A stretch of DNA of 64,000 nucleotides from JAIOSM01 sp964593725 (GCA_964593725.1 CAZQJS010000009.1:1-64000); one strand, 5' to 3'; shown: positions 1 to 9,385, counted from the first letter of the stretch. Made by a program: numbers and translations. The notes: generated by a model not told the origin, from the sequence alone.

Positions 1-2
1 AT

Positions 3-15
3 CAACTCATTGTTG
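3..15. promoter_or_regulatory. Candidate operator, distal copy (CAAC-N5-GTTG)
   Basis: The sequence CAACTCATTGTTG is an inverted repeat with half-sites CAAC and GTTG separated by five bases. The same spacing and half-sites recur at 133-145, just before the XRE-family gene. Two copies of one dyad around a promoter fit autoregulation by an HTH protein, but that is inference. Confidence 0.35.
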
Positions 16-83
16 TTAACTATATCGGTAAACATACAATAGAACAAGCAATATTTGAATACAAATTTTTCAGATTATATTTC

Positions 84-113
84 TGATCAGGCTTTTTTAT
101 TTGAAGTTATAAT
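84..113 (+). promoter_or_regulatory. Possible promoter of the XRE/ImmA gene
   Basis: A perfect TATAAT lies at 108-113. The best -35-like hexamer 18 bases upstream is TGATCA, which is weak. The proximal CAAC-N5-GTTG dyad would fall about 20 bases downstream of the -10, a position suited to repression. Confidence 0.35.
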
Positions 114-132
114 AATTTTGTAAAGAAAAAGC

Positions 133-145
133 CAACTAATAGTTG
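133..145. promoter_or_regulatory. Candidate operator, proximal copy (CAACTAATAGTTG)
   Basis: This is a perfect palindrome with a three-base centre, ending five bases before the ATG at 151. It shares the CAAC-N5-GTTG pattern with 3-15. It overlaps where the ribosome binding site should be, and no good Shine-Dalgarno is visible. Binding by the adjacent XRE protein is inferred. Confidence 0.4.
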
Positions 146-150
146 ACAAA

Positions 151-1317
151 ATGTTTAATAATTTAGATATGAATACTATATCTAATAAAAAATTAAATAT
201 TGAGAATATCACAATTCAACTTGAAAAACTTGGATTGTCACAGTCAAGCCTTGCTAAAGAGTTAGATACTACAAGACAAAGCATTTCAAATTGGTTCCAG
301 GAAAAAAAATTCCCAAGACCAGGTGCATTATTAAAACTTGCAAAAAAACTTCAGCTTTCATTTGATGATCTTGTTATAAAAACAGATATTTCTCAAGAAC
401 CAATTGTTGCTTTTAGAAAAAAAGGCAGCCATAAAATATCATCTGAATATATTGAGGAAGCAAAGGATAAGGGCTTTCTCCTTGAGCAACTCCTTCCTTA
501 TCTTCCCTATGACGAGCTTTCAACGCCCCCAACATTAATTGATCCAGTATTGAATTATAAATATATTCAGACAGCCGCAGCTCAAATTAGAAAAGCAATT
601 GGAAAAAAGAGTGAGTGTAAAATAGAGTTTAATGATCTTATTGATTTTTTTAATCAGCATCATGCTGTTATTATTCCCGTGTTTTGGGGTAATAAAAGCA
701 ATCATGAAAATGCTTTGCATATTTATCTGCCCCAATCAAGAACAACATGGATTTACCTTAATCTTGACAGCAAAATTCATGATTTTAAATTCTGGATGGC
801 ACATGAGTTAGGGCATGTAAAAGCACCTAAGTTGCAGCATGAAGAAGCAGAGGACTTTGCAGATTCTTTTGCAGGAGCTCTTCTTGTAAAAGAAGAGATG
901 GCTGAACATGAATATAGTGTTTTAAAAACTCTTCCAAATAACAGCCTTAAAATCGGACGAATTAAAGAAAAGGCAGAAGAATTGACAATTTCACCTTTGA
1001 CTATTTACTATGAAATCAATAAATATGCTGAATATAAAAAATTGCCCAAAATATATCTTGAAAAAAATCAGGCAATTTTTAAAGCAAACACCTTGTTTTG
1101 CAATCAATATAAATCTCTTGCAGAACATCTTTTTGATACTCTGCCTCCAAGCGCCAGTGATTATATAGAGTCTGCTCGAAAATATTTTGACAGCCCTTTT
1201 TTTGATTCCCTTAAAATATTAATAAAACAAAAAAAGAAATCTGTAGGGTTTTTACAGGCAATTTTAAATCTATCTACACCTGACGCACATGCGTTGTATA
1301 AAGAACTTGTTTTATGA
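151..1317 (+). CDS. XRE-family HTH protein fused to ImmA/IrrE-type metallopeptidase
   Basis: 388 residues. Residues about 17-75 form a lambda-repressor-like HTH (LSQSSLAKELDTTRQSISNW). The C-terminal half is a DUF955/ImmA-IrrE zinc peptidase with HELGH at residues 218-222 and a downstream acidic stretch (HEEAEDFADSF) that should supply the third ligand. Family members cleave or sequester repressors, or act as antitoxins of a PIN-like partner. The stop overlaps the ATG of the next frame (ATGA at 1314), so the two were translationally coupled, but that partner is cut short here. Two identical-pattern dyads precede the gene. An alternative start is the Met at codon 7. The DNA looks AT-richer than the following genes, consistent with transfer. 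Confidence 0.85.
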   Translation: MFNNLDMNTISNKKLNIENITIQLEKLGLSQSSLAKELDTTRQSISNWFQEKKFPRPGALLKLAKKLQLSFDDLVIKTDISQEPIVAFRKKGSHKISSEYIEEAKDKGFLLEQLLPYLPYDELSTPPTLIDPVLNYKYIQTAAAQIRKAIGKKSECKIEFNDLIDFFNQHHAVIIPVFWGNKSNHENALHIYLPQSRTTWIYLNLDSKIHDFKFWMAHELGHVKAPKLQHEEAEDFADSFAGALLVKEEMAEHEYSVLKTLPNNSLKIGRIKEKAEELTISPLTIYYEINKYAEYKKLPKIYLEKNQAIFKANTLFCNQYKSLAEHLFDTLPPSASDYIESARKYFDSPFFDSLKILIKQKKKSVGFLQAILNLSTPDAHALYKELVL

Positions 1318-1466
1318 TTACTACAATTCTGGTTGATTCCTGTTCTTATTTCAGGCTTGCACAAAGCATCCATCCTTTGTTGAAAACACCTTTTTGTGAG
1401 GAAAAGCATGTATTGGGGGTAATTAAAGAACTAAACCAGGAATACAAACAAAATCCAATCAAATAG
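1314..1466 (+). pseudogene. Truncated PIN-like toxin partner of the XRE/ImmA gene
   Basis: A 50-residue frame begins at an ATGA overlap with the upstream stop. It opens with a beta strand and acidic residue (ILVDSCSYFRLA), as PIN-type nucleases such as the DUF4411 partners of XRE/ImmA proteins do. Such partners are usually about 150 residues or more, so the catalytic remainder is missing. The PIN assignment rests on a short N-terminus and on context, so it is tentative. Confidence 0.45.
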
Positions 1467-1480
1467 ATAAATCCACAGGA

Positions 1481-1702
1481 TTGCGATGTGATCAAACCGT
1501 TATACTTACAGGTAGTTTAACAGATGGTGTAATAATTTTTGATGAAAGCCGTATAAGCCCATTGCTCTACGGCAAGGATACTCATCCGTACACCAAGTGC
1601 CGAAAATTATTAAGGGGCGGTATTACACGGGCCAAGTCACATGTCTGGGTTCTCACTGATAGATTTACTGAGACTCCACTGCTCCATGGATTTGATTTAT
1701 AG
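1481..1702 (+). pseudogene. Fragment of a superfamily 1 helicase C-terminus
   Basis: The 73-residue frame contains KLLRGGITRAKSHVWVLTD, which matches motif VI of UvrD/DNA2-like helicases (the 'VAVTRAK...' element that binds ATP). No Walker A or B region lies upstream. It is therefore a leftover 3' end, probably of an accessory-island helicase. It adjoins the truncated toxin frame, which fits a deletion between them at about 1466-1481. It has no convincing ribosome binding site and is not expected to be functional. Confidence 0.5.
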
Positions 1703-1729
1703 AAATATATTGACAATTTTATATCTGGT

Positions 1730-1763
1730 GCAGTTGTCCGGAAATTCCGGATAGCTGCTTTTT
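1730..1763 (+). terminator. Possible rho-independent terminator
   Basis: The stem is GCAG-ttg-TCCGG / CCGGA-tag-CTGC with a five-base loop and is followed directly by TTTTT. It would end transcription from the eroded island before imuB. The mismatched middle of the stem lowers confidence. Confidence 0.45.
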
Positions 1764-1865
1764 CTAACCCATTGTGGATTCCAATGTAAAATATATACTT
1801 TCCATTAAGCTTTACATTCATATTTACATTTGATATGTTGAAAAGTATGAAGTTTTTGCAGAAAG

Positions 1866-1881
1866 TTCTGTTGAAACAGAA
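1866..1881. promoter_or_regulatory. 16-bp perfect palindrome upstream of imuB
   Basis: TTCTGTTGAAACAGAA is a perfect dyad ending 28 bases before the imuB start. imuB-dnaE2 cassettes are commonly under LexA control, so this is a candidate SOS-type operator. It does not match a LexA box I can name. A second, weaker dyad (TCCGGAAATTCCGGA) lies near 1737. Confidence 0.4.
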
Positions 1882-1909
1882 GTATGAAAAGTGGCAGGAC
1901 AGGTGATCT

Positions 1910-3094
1910 ATGGAACGGTCGATAATTCATTTGAACGTAGCTGATTTTGCCGTTGCAGTGGAGAGTCTTATTGATCCCGGCCTCAGGGGATACCCCCTTG
2001 CCATAGCTCCCGGGGATTCATCCAGGGCCTGTATATATGATATGAGTGAAGAGGCTTTTCAGCAGGGTATACAAAAGAGTATGCCCCTGGCACGTGCACG
2101 TCGTATTTGCAGAGATTTGCGTATTCTTCCACCCCGTTTTGACAGGTATGAACGTGCCATGAAAGATATTGTAAAAGAGGCACTGCCCTATTCTCCTCTT
2201 ATAGAGTATGGCGAGGCTGATGGTCATATATTCATGGATCTCACCGGTAGCGACAGGCTTTTTGGTCCTCCCCGGGATGTAGCATGGAAACTTGCCAGGA
2301 AAATCAAACGCAATTTTGCCCTGGAGCCCATATGGTCAGTTGCTTCAAGCAAGCTTGTGGCAAAAATAGCAACACGCCTTGTAAAGCCGGTCGGAGAATA
2401 TATCGTTAGGCAAGGTGAAGAGCAGGAGCTTTTAAAACCACTGCCTCTTGGGCTTGTTCCGGGCATGGAAAAGAGTGATCTTGTAAAATTAAAGGAGTTT
2501 AATTTCAATTTTGTGTACGAAGTCCTTGCAATGGACATGGAACATTTAAGGGTATTTTTTGGTAAAAGGGCAGGTTTTATATATGACCTGATGCGGGGTG
2601 TTGATTTTTCACCTGTTCTGCCTGTTTTTGCCATGGAAACACCCGTGGAAGCAGAGTATGAATTTGCCGGGGATACCAATGACAGAAAAACATTAAAAAG
2701 CGTCATGTATATTCTGACGGAAAAAATCTGTATGGTTTTGCGCAGAAAAGGAAGGGCTGCGGAAAAATTAAAGCTGAAAATAGGTTATACCGATGGAGTG
2801 CATGGATTTGGAATCCTGGGAGTAAAACCTGCAAGCTCCAATGAACTCAAGCTGTATAAAGCAGCAGAAAAGCTTCTTGATCGTGTTGTCAAAAGGCGTA
2901 TACAGGTACGGTATATACGTCTTGTATGTGATAAATATATATTTTCCCGGGACCTTTTGGTGCAGATGGATCTTTTTGAAAATACCGGAGAAAGGGCAGA
3001 AAAACAGGAGGCTCTTATTAAAGTCATGGATAAAATACGTGATCGTTTTGGATATGATGCCATAGGAGCAGGCATTGGCAAGCTTGCATTGTAA
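1910..3094 (+). CDS. imuB: ImuB-like Y-family polymerase homologue (catalytically degenerate)
   Basis: 394 residues with Y-family (DinB/UmuC) organisation: palm and fingers over about 1-170, thumb over 170-240, little finger to about 345. The metal ligands are lost. The DinB 'IHxDMDxFFAAVE' element is IHLNVADFAVAVE (Asn at residue 9), and the usual 'S-D-E' box aligns to a Gly-His pair (ADGHIFMDLTG). A C-terminal QMDLF at residues 352-356 is a near-consensus beta-clamp binding motif. In characterised mutasomes ImuB is an inactive polymerase that bridges the clamp and DnaE2, and these features fit that role. The start has AGGTGA nearby, and DnaE2 follows after 11 bases. No imuA or lexA lies within the window. 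Confidence 0.85.
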   Translation: MERSIIHLNVADFAVAVESLIDPGLRGYPLAIAPGDSSRACIYDMSEEAFQQGIQKSMPLARARRICRDLRILPPRFDRYERAMKDIVKEALPYSPLIEYGEADGHIFMDLTGSDRLFGPPRDVAWKLARKIKRNFALEPIWSVASSKLVAKIATRLVKPVGEYIVRQGEEQELLKPLPLGLVPGMEKSDLVKLKEFNFNFVYEVLAMDMEHLRVFFGKRAGFIYDLMRGVDFSPVLPVFAMETPVEAEYEFAGDTNDRKTLKSVMYILTEKICMVLRRKGRAAEKLKLKIGYTDGVHGFGILGVKPASSNELKLYKAAEKLLDRVVKRRIQVRYIRLVCDKYIFSRDLLVQMDLFENTGERAEKQEALIKVMDKIRDRFGYDAIGAGIGKLAL

Positions 3095-3105
3095 GGATAA
3101 AAAAA

Positions 3106-6100
3106 GTGATTCCCCTGGTCCTGCGCTCAAACTACTCCCTGATGTGGGGTACAGCATCGGTTTATGAACTATGCTGTAAGGCAAAAAAACTTGGGTATAC
3201 AGAACTTGCTTTGACAGATACAGATAATCTTTGTGCATTAATCTGTTTTTTGGATGCATGCAGAAAGTTTGATCTTACACCCATTGTAGGTGCTGAAATC
3301 ACTGATCCCGGGAAGGGTGTACGGGCAGTATGCCTTGTGAAAAACAGGAAAGGATATGGTAATCTTTGTAAACTCATTACAAAAAGACACCAGGACAATG
3401 GTTTTCAATTAAAAACAGATCTTCCGGAATATGGTGATGGTCTTATTGTTTTGACCAACAATGCAGATTACTTAAAGTACTGGTATACAAGGGAGCTTGA
3501 TCTGGGAGCAGCCCTTTACAGAAAGCCGGTTCCATTGACACATGCACTTGCAGGAACAGCAAAACAGCTTAATATACCACTGGTTGCAACTCCGGGAAGT
3601 TTTTTCCTTAACCCGGGGGATGGGAAAATGCATAAAATGCTCAGGGCAATAGACAGGAACAGCACTTTTTCAAGGCTTTGTGCTAAAGATATTGCACCGG
3701 ATGATGCATACCTTGCACCACCATCAGAATATGAAAAAAGGTTTGCAATATGCCCTGAATCATTACAAAACAGTCATGCGCTGGCAGAAAAACTTGAGTT
3801 CAGAGGCCCTGATTTCGGTATTGTCATGCCCTTGTTCAGGAACGAGGCCAATGCTGAAAAGTTAAAGCAGATTTTATCACGTAAAGTATACCAGGGTGCA
3901 AAAACCAGGTATGGCAGCGTGCTTTTAAAAAAGATCAGAACCAGGATCGAATATGAGTTAAAAATCATAACCCGGATGAATTTTACATCCTATTTTCTTG
4001 TGGTGCATGACATAATACAAAAAAGTCCAAGAATTTGCGGGCGCGGTTCCGGGGCTGCTTCCATAGTTGCATACTGCCTTGGCATTACAAATGTCTGTCC
4101 TGTAAAATTCAATCTCTATTTTGAGCGTTTTTTAAACCCGGGAAGAAGTGATCCTCCTGATATAGATATTGATTTTGCCTGGGATGAGCGCGACAAGGTG
4201 CTGGCAGCGGTTTTTGATAAATTTAAAAACCATGCTGCCATGGTATCAAGCCATGTATTATTCCAGCCCCCCATGGCAATACGTGAATCTGCCAAGGTGT
4301 TTGGTCTTGCAGAAGCAGAGATAAACAGGGTATCAAAACGACTTCCATGGTTTTGGAAAAAACAGGAGCTTGAACTTTCTCTCATGGAAAGAATAAAACA
4401 GAGAAAAGAGTTTCAATTCATGGATTTTCCAGACCCATGGCCTGAAATAATGGAGTATGCAGAGGTTCTGGTTTCAAACCCGAGGTATCTTTCCGTGCAT
4501 CCGGGAGGCATTGTAATTACACCCGGGCCCATCAATGAATATGTTCCCATTGAAACTGCAAAAAAAGGAGTGCCTGTCATGCAGTGGGACAAGGATGCAG
4601 CAGAAGATGCAGGCCTGGTTAAAATTGATCTTTTGGGAAATCGAAGTCTTGGTGTAATACGGGATGCAGTCAATAATATCCGCGGAAACAATATTGAATT
4701 TAATGAGTCCGGGTCTGACCCGGAAGATGATCCTGAAACCAGGCAGGTTGTTGCCAGGGGTGATACCATGGGATGTTTCTACATTGAGAGCCCGGCCATG
4801 CGCCTTTTACAGAAAAAAGCTAAAACAGGAGATTTTCAACATCTTGTAATACATTCAAGTATTATCCGGCCTGCTGCCAATGAATATATACAGGAATATT
4901 TAAAAAGACTCCATGGCCAGCCATGGGATCCCATACACCCTCTGCTGGAGGATGTATTAAAGGAAACCTTTGGAATCATGGTTTACCAGGAAGATGTTTC
5001 CAGGGTTGCAGTACGCTTTGCAGGGTTTAATCATGCCGAAGCAGACGGTCTTCGTAAAATACTTTCCAAAAAAAACAAGGCTCTGCAGCTTAAAGATTAT
5101 TATAAACGATTCCATGCAGGTGCAAAGGAGCGGGGCGTAAAGGATGAACAGATAAAGCTTGTCTGGAATATGATACTGAGCTTTGACGGATATTCATTCT
5201 GCAAACCCCACAGCGCTTCCTATGCCCGGGTATCCTTCCAGGCAGCCTATCTGAAAACACATTTTCCAGCCGAGTTCATGGCTGCGGTAATAAGCAATCA
5301 GGGAGGATTTTACAGCACTTTTGCCTATGTGTCAGAAGCTGTAAGAATGGGCCTTAAAGTATTAAGGCCTGATGTTAATAAAAGCAATATTACATGGCTT
5401 GGAAAAAACAATGAAATACGGACAGGGCTTTTATCCATAAAAAATCTTTCCTTAAACACCCGGCAAAAGATTATAATGGAAAGATCAAGGGAAAAATTTA
5501 AAGATATACATGACTTTCTGGGCCGGGTTAACCCTGCCGATGACGAGGCAAAGGCACTGATTCACAGTGGAGCCTTTGACTCTTTTAATCAGAATGGTTC
5601 AAAATCCAGGGCTGATCTTTTATGGATTCTTGCCTGCAGGCTGAGATATAAATCCGCAGTAAAAACAGGAGAGAGCAGTACTTTGTTTGGCAGTTTACAG
5701 GATCATATCAGGTTTCCAAATTTTCCCAGGGAAAGCCGCATTGCAAGACTGCGCCGGGAGTATGCTGTGCTGGGGTTTTTATGTGAATGTCATCCCATTG
5801 TTCTTTATAAGAATACAATTAAGAGAATAAAAAGCGTAAAAGCATGTAATACAGGCAGGTTTGTCAATAAAACCATCAGGTTTGCAGGCTGGCTCATAAC
5901 AGGAAAAACTGTCCTGACAAGGGGCGGCGACCCCATGAAATTTTTAACCTTTGAGGATGAAACAGGTATAATGGAAACAGTATTTTTTCCGAAGACCTAT
6001 GCATGTTTATGCCATATGCTGGAATATGGCAGGCCCTATCTGTTAACGGGGAAGGTTGAGTCTGACTGGGGTGCCGTGACTATGTCAGTTATTAATGCCC

Positions 6101-6162
6101 GGCGCTTAACCCAGGGGCATCGGCCAGGAAATCTGCCCGGGGAAAAATTCAATGCATTTTGA
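3106..6162 (+). CDS. dnaE2: Error-prone DNA polymerase, DnaE2/ImuC type
   Basis: 1018 residues starting at GTG with AAGGAT upstream, and probably co-transcribed with imuB. Order: PHP domain (1 to about 230), C-family palm/thumb/fingers, helix-hairpin-helix region, and a C-terminal OB fold (about 925-995, FAGWLITGKTV...). The catalytic PDIDIDF is intact at residues 351-357, so polymerisation should be possible. The PHP metal-binding site looks degenerate (NYSLMWG and LTDTDNL where HxH and TDH are expected), arguing against proofreading. It is shorter than replicative DnaE (about 1160) and lacks the C-terminal tau-binding region, as expected for DnaE2. The last 14 bases overlap the convergent regulator gene. 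Confidence 0.9.
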   Translation: MIPLVLRSNYSLMWGTASVYELCCKAKKLGYTELALTDTDNLCALICFLDACRKFDLTPIVGAEITDPGKGVRAVCLVKNRKGYGNLCKLITKRHQDNGFQLKTDLPEYGDGLIVLTNNADYLKYWYTRELDLGAALYRKPVPLTHALAGTAKQLNIPLVATPGSFFLNPGDGKMHKMLRAIDRNSTFSRLCAKDIAPDDAYLAPPSEYEKRFAICPESLQNSHALAEKLEFRGPDFGIVMPLFRNEANAEKLKQILSRKVYQGAKTRYGSVLLKKIRTRIEYELKIITRMNFTSYFLVVHDIIQKSPRICGRGSGAASIVAYCLGITNVCPVKFNLYFERFLNPGRSDPPDIDIDFAWDERDKVLAAVFDKFKNHAAMVSSHVLFQPPMAIRESAKVFGLAEAEINRVSKRLPWFWKKQELELSLMERIKQRKEFQFMDFPDPWPEIMEYAEVLVSNPRYLSVHPGGIVITPGPINEYVPIETAKKGVPVMQWDKDAAEDAGLVKIDLLGNRSLGVIRDAVNNIRGNNIEFNESGSDPEDDPETRQVVARGDTMGCFYIESPAMRLLQKKAKTGDFQHLVIHSSIIRPAANEYIQEYLKRLHGQPWDPIHPLLEDVLKETFGIMVYQEDVSRVAVRFAGFNHAEADGLRKILSKKNKALQLKDYYKRFHAGAKERGVKDEQIKLVWNMILSFDGYSFCKPHSASYARVSFQAAYLKTHFPAEFMAAVISNQGGFYSTFAYVSEAVRMGLKVLRPDVNKSNITWLGKNNEIRTGLLSIKNLSLNTRQKIIMERSREKFKDIHDFLGRVNPADDEAKALIHSGAFDSFNQNGSKSRADLLWILACRLRYKSAVKTGESSTLFGSLQDHIRFPNFPRESRIARLRREYAVLGFLCECHPIVLYKNTIKRIKSVKACNTGRFVNKTIRFAGWLITGKTVLTRGGDPMKFLTFEDETGIMETVFFPKTYACLCHMLEYGRPYLLTGKVESDWGAVTMSVINARRLTQGHRPGNLPGEKFNAF

Positions 6163-9100
6163 TTTTTTCATATATTTTTATTGTTTCATTGCCAGGGTCA
6201 ATGTCAAGCTCATTGTTAAACAGGGTCCTGCACTGTTCAAAAACATTTACAGCCCTGTTTCTCATGCCGGAATCAGAATAAATCATCATTAATTTCTGAT
6301 AGGCTGTTTCAAACAGGGGATCTGTCTGTAAGATTTTCTGCCAGGCCCTGCCTGCATGCTCAGCCTGGTTCAAGTTTTCATGTATCAAGGCTTTTTTCTG
6401 GAGAATATCGATATATTTTATCCTGATGCGGTCCCGTTTTGAAAAGATCCATTCCACATAGGGCTCTTCAGTAAAATAATCTCCTTTATATAATTGAATT
6501 GCTTTATCATAGTAATGCAGAGCCCTGATGTTATTCTTTTTTTTCTCCTCTTTTTCACCCTGTACACAGAACTTAAAAAAATCATCAATATCAATGGAGA
6601 CAAGGTCAGGATCAAGGGAGATCAGGCCTGATTTGTGACTTATGTAAGAATAACCGAATGTCGTGTCTGCATTGGGTTCCAGAGCTTTTCTCAGGCGGTG
6701 GAGATTGATCTTAAAATTTTTTTCCCCTGCTTTGGCACTGGCTCCTGGCCATATATCTTCCATGAGCACCTCCTTTGGTATATTCCTGCCCCCATGGGAG
6801 ACAATTGCCTTGAGCAGAAGTTTTGGGCGGCTTCCTTCCCAGTTGATATCACCAAGGGGTTTATTGTTTTTAAATATTGCAAACCTGCCAAGTGTTTCTA
6901 TCCTTACTGCTGGTATAATGAGCTTGTAAATATCCCTTGCTGCCTCCTTGTTATCACCGTGGTCATGCATTAATATCAATGATTTTATAAAATCGTCTGA
7001 ATTAATTACACTGAAATGGGCATACTTTTCCCTTGCTGCTTTTTGTATACCTGCATCAAGGTATTTTAATGCTTTTTCATGTTTATCCATGTTCCAGAAA
7101 ACAAGGCCCAGCCCAAGGCTTGTTTCCGTATATGAAAGGTCTGAAGAGATATTTTCAAAATATTTTAAACAGGCCATAAGTTCAGCTGCGGCCTGGCCGG
7201 GATTGTTATTGTGCAGCAGTGTAAAGCCCAGAATCTGTTTTGTCCAGAAAAGATGAACATCACTTCTTTTTGCTGTCTCCATCAGTTTGAGGGCGGCTTT
7301 GCCCACGGCCAGTGCATCCCTATATATTTTTTGGTGGTATAGATTTACCGACTTAATGCCCAGGGCAACTGCTCTGTAAAAATCATTTCCCTCAAGGGTT
7401 GAAAAATCAGAAAGATAATTTGCCGTTAAAAGAGCATCTTTATAATTTTTTGTGTGGATAAAATACATTGCCTTTGCTTCAAGCAGGCCTGGATATAAAA
7501 AGAGCAGCCCGAATTTTTCAATATCTGTTTCTGATTTTTCCAAAAGAAGACAGGACAATTCCAAATCCCCCTTTTTCATGGCAAAATCGATATTGACAAG
7601 GTTTTTTAAAACCCTGTATTCAGGGTGAATACCCTCCTTTGTTAAGTTTTGAATTTTTGAAAGAAACTCCTGGGCACGGGAAAAATCCCCGGCCTGGACA
7701 TACCCAAGAATCATAACAATGGATGCGTTCAGTTTAAGGACAGAGTTATCAATTTTTCCGGCAAGCATTATGGAATTTCTGCATGCAGAGATACCCCTTA
7801 AGATATCACCGTTGCCTGCAATATAACCAAACCCGATCTGCTGCCAAAGGAGTGCCCTGGCCCAGGTGAACAAAAGTTTGGTATCCTTTGGTTTTAAAAG
7901 TTTTTCACCTTTTTTAATAAAATTTGATATTCTGGCAAAAGGCTTTCTCATGAACACTTTTGCTTCTATAAGATAGGCAGTGCAGAGGATCTGGCCCCGG
8001 ATATCCCTGTTATCTTCAAAAAGGGCCAGGGCTATCTTAAAATCAGCAATATTCTGCACCCCACCCTTGATACGCCGTGTGACAGTGAGATAAAAAATAA
8101 GCCAGGGGTCATGCCAGATCATTTCATTGGGAAGGGCTGCCATCCATTTACCCAGATCAGAAAACCTGCCTTTAATTACAAAATCTGTTCCCAGGGCTTT
8201 AATGATTTCACCGATCTTCCTTAATGCACCTGCTTCAATATAATATTTCAAAGCCTGTTCATACTCTTTTTTCTCTTCAAATATTCTGCCTGCCTCAATA
8301 TTGACAGCCTTGTATCTGTCAGGGTTTATCTTTCTTAACAACGCTCTTTTAAGAAAGGTTTTAAAAAGTTTGTTATAACGGAAAACAGGCCATTTACCCG
8401 AAGAGTCAACCCTCTGTATAAAAAGATTTCTCTTTTCAAGTTCTTTTAATATATCCACAATACCGGGAATGTTTTCAAACAGCCTGCCCAGGGTTTCAGG
8501 ATCAATCACTTCAAAAATAGAGGTTTTCATTAAAAATTCTTTTATACTGGCCGGCAGGGTCGAATAAATCTCTTCAGTAAAAAAAGAAAAAGCATCCTTT
8601 GCAAGGTGTTCAGGAAGTTTTTTTAAATCAGGGGAACGCCTCATTGATTCAAGAACCAGGGTAAGCCCCCCTGCCCAGCCCTCGGTTGCAGCCTGGATCT
8701 TCTGTATCTGAGAAAGGTCGATTTTACCGGACTTTGTAAATTTCTGAAAGAATATTTTTGTTTCATCAAGGGTAAATTTTAAGTCGTCATTGCCAAGAAC
8801 AACCGCTTTTTTCTCCATTTTCATCTTTTCAAGGGACAGAGGCGGCATCTGCCTTGATAAAAGGAACAAGGTGATATTATCCGGGATGCTCCCTATTATA
8901 TTCTGAATCATCATATAGCTTGATGCTGATTCTTCAAGGGATTCTATATCATCAAGTACAATATTGATATGTTGATCAATATGATTGAAAAGAGAAATTA
9001 ATATTTCACTGCACCGGGCAATGCCTTGTCCTGGTCCCAGAGTTGTCTGGGGTATTTTCAGATTTTTAAAATATTCACCCTTTTCCGGAATTTTTGAAAA

Positions 9101-9364
9101 AGCATTAAAAATCATTTCAAAAAGTTTTACATGGTCTGATTCGCGCCTGTTCATGTGCAGCCATATTGTGCATGTCTGGTAACCGTTATTGTTCCAGTCC
9201 GGCCCATGGGTAAGATAGGAGGCAATAAGTGTTGATTTACCCTGGGCAGCCTGACCCAGTATTAAAAAAAGCCTTTTATCACTGTTCTGGTTGATAAGTT
9301 CAAAGAGCCTGTCCCTTACAACAATGTCTGAAACCTTGGGAACAGCATATTTTCCAGTTTTCAT
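6149..9364 (-). CDS. MalT-like ATPase/TPR transcriptional regulator with C-terminal wHTH-BTAD
   Basis: 1071 residues. The N-terminal STAND/MalT-type NTPase has Walker A GQAAQGKST (near residue 40) and Walker B INIVLDDIE, then a long helical-repeat region (about 370-790). The C-terminus is an OmpR-type winged helix (ETLGRFAIFKNNKPL...RPKLLLKAI) followed by a BTAD domain. In actinobacterial SARP/AfsR proteins the wHTH-BTAD comes first. Here it replaces the LuxR HTH at the C-terminus of a MalT-like protein. It is the last gene of a five-gene signalling operon and probably its DNA-binding output, with the target unknown. Confidence 0.85.
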   Translation of the reverse strand: MKTGKYAVPKVSDIVVRDRLFELINQNSDKRLFLILGQAAQGKSTLIASYLTHGPDWNNNGYQTCTIWLHMNRRESDHVKLFEMIFNAFSKIPEKGEYFKNLKIPQTTLGPGQGIARCSEILISLFNHIDQHINIVLDDIESLEESASSYMMIQNIIGSIPDNITLFLLSRQMPPLSLEKMKMEKKAVVLGNDDLKFTLDETKIFFQKFTKSGKIDLSQIQKIQAATEGWAGGLTLVLESMRRSPDLKKLPEHLAKDAFSFFTEEIYSTLPASIKEFLMKTSIFEVIDPETLGRLFENIPGIVDILKELEKRNLFIQRVDSSGKWPVFRYNKLFKTFLKRALLRKINPDRYKAVNIEAGRIFEEKKEYEQALKYYIEAGALRKIGEIIKALGTDFVIKGRFSDLGKWMAALPNEMIWHDPWLIFYLTVTRRIKGGVQNIADFKIALALFEDNRDIRGQILCTAYLIEAKVFMRKPFARISNFIKKGEKLLKPKDTKLLFTWARALLWQQIGFGYIAGNGDILRGISACRNSIMLAGKIDNSVLKLNASIVMILGYVQAGDFSRAQEFLSKIQNLTKEGIHPEYRVLKNLVNIDFAMKKGDLELSCLLLEKSETDIEKFGLLFLYPGLLEAKAMYFIHTKNYKDALLTANYLSDFSTLEGNDFYRAVALGIKSVNLYHQKIYRDALAVGKAALKLMETAKRSDVHLFWTKQILGFTLLHNNNPGQAAAELMACLKYFENISSDLSYTETSLGLGLVFWNMDKHEKALKYLDAGIQKAAREKYAHFSVINSDDFIKSLILMHDHGDNKEAARDIYKLIIPAVRIETLGRFAIFKNNKPLGDINWEGSRPKLLLKAIVSHGGRNIPKEVLMEDIWPGASAKAGEKNFKINLHRLRKALEPNADTTFGYSYISHKSGLISLDPDLVSIDIDDFFKFCVQGEKEEKKKNNIRALHYYDKAIQLYKGDYFTEEPYVEWIFSKRDRIRIKYIDILQKKALIHENLNQAEHAGRAWQKILQTDPLFETAYQKLMMIYSDSGMRNRAVNVFEQCRTLFNNELDIDPGNETIKIYEKIKMH

Positions 9365-9385
9365 TATCAGATCTCTTTATATATG

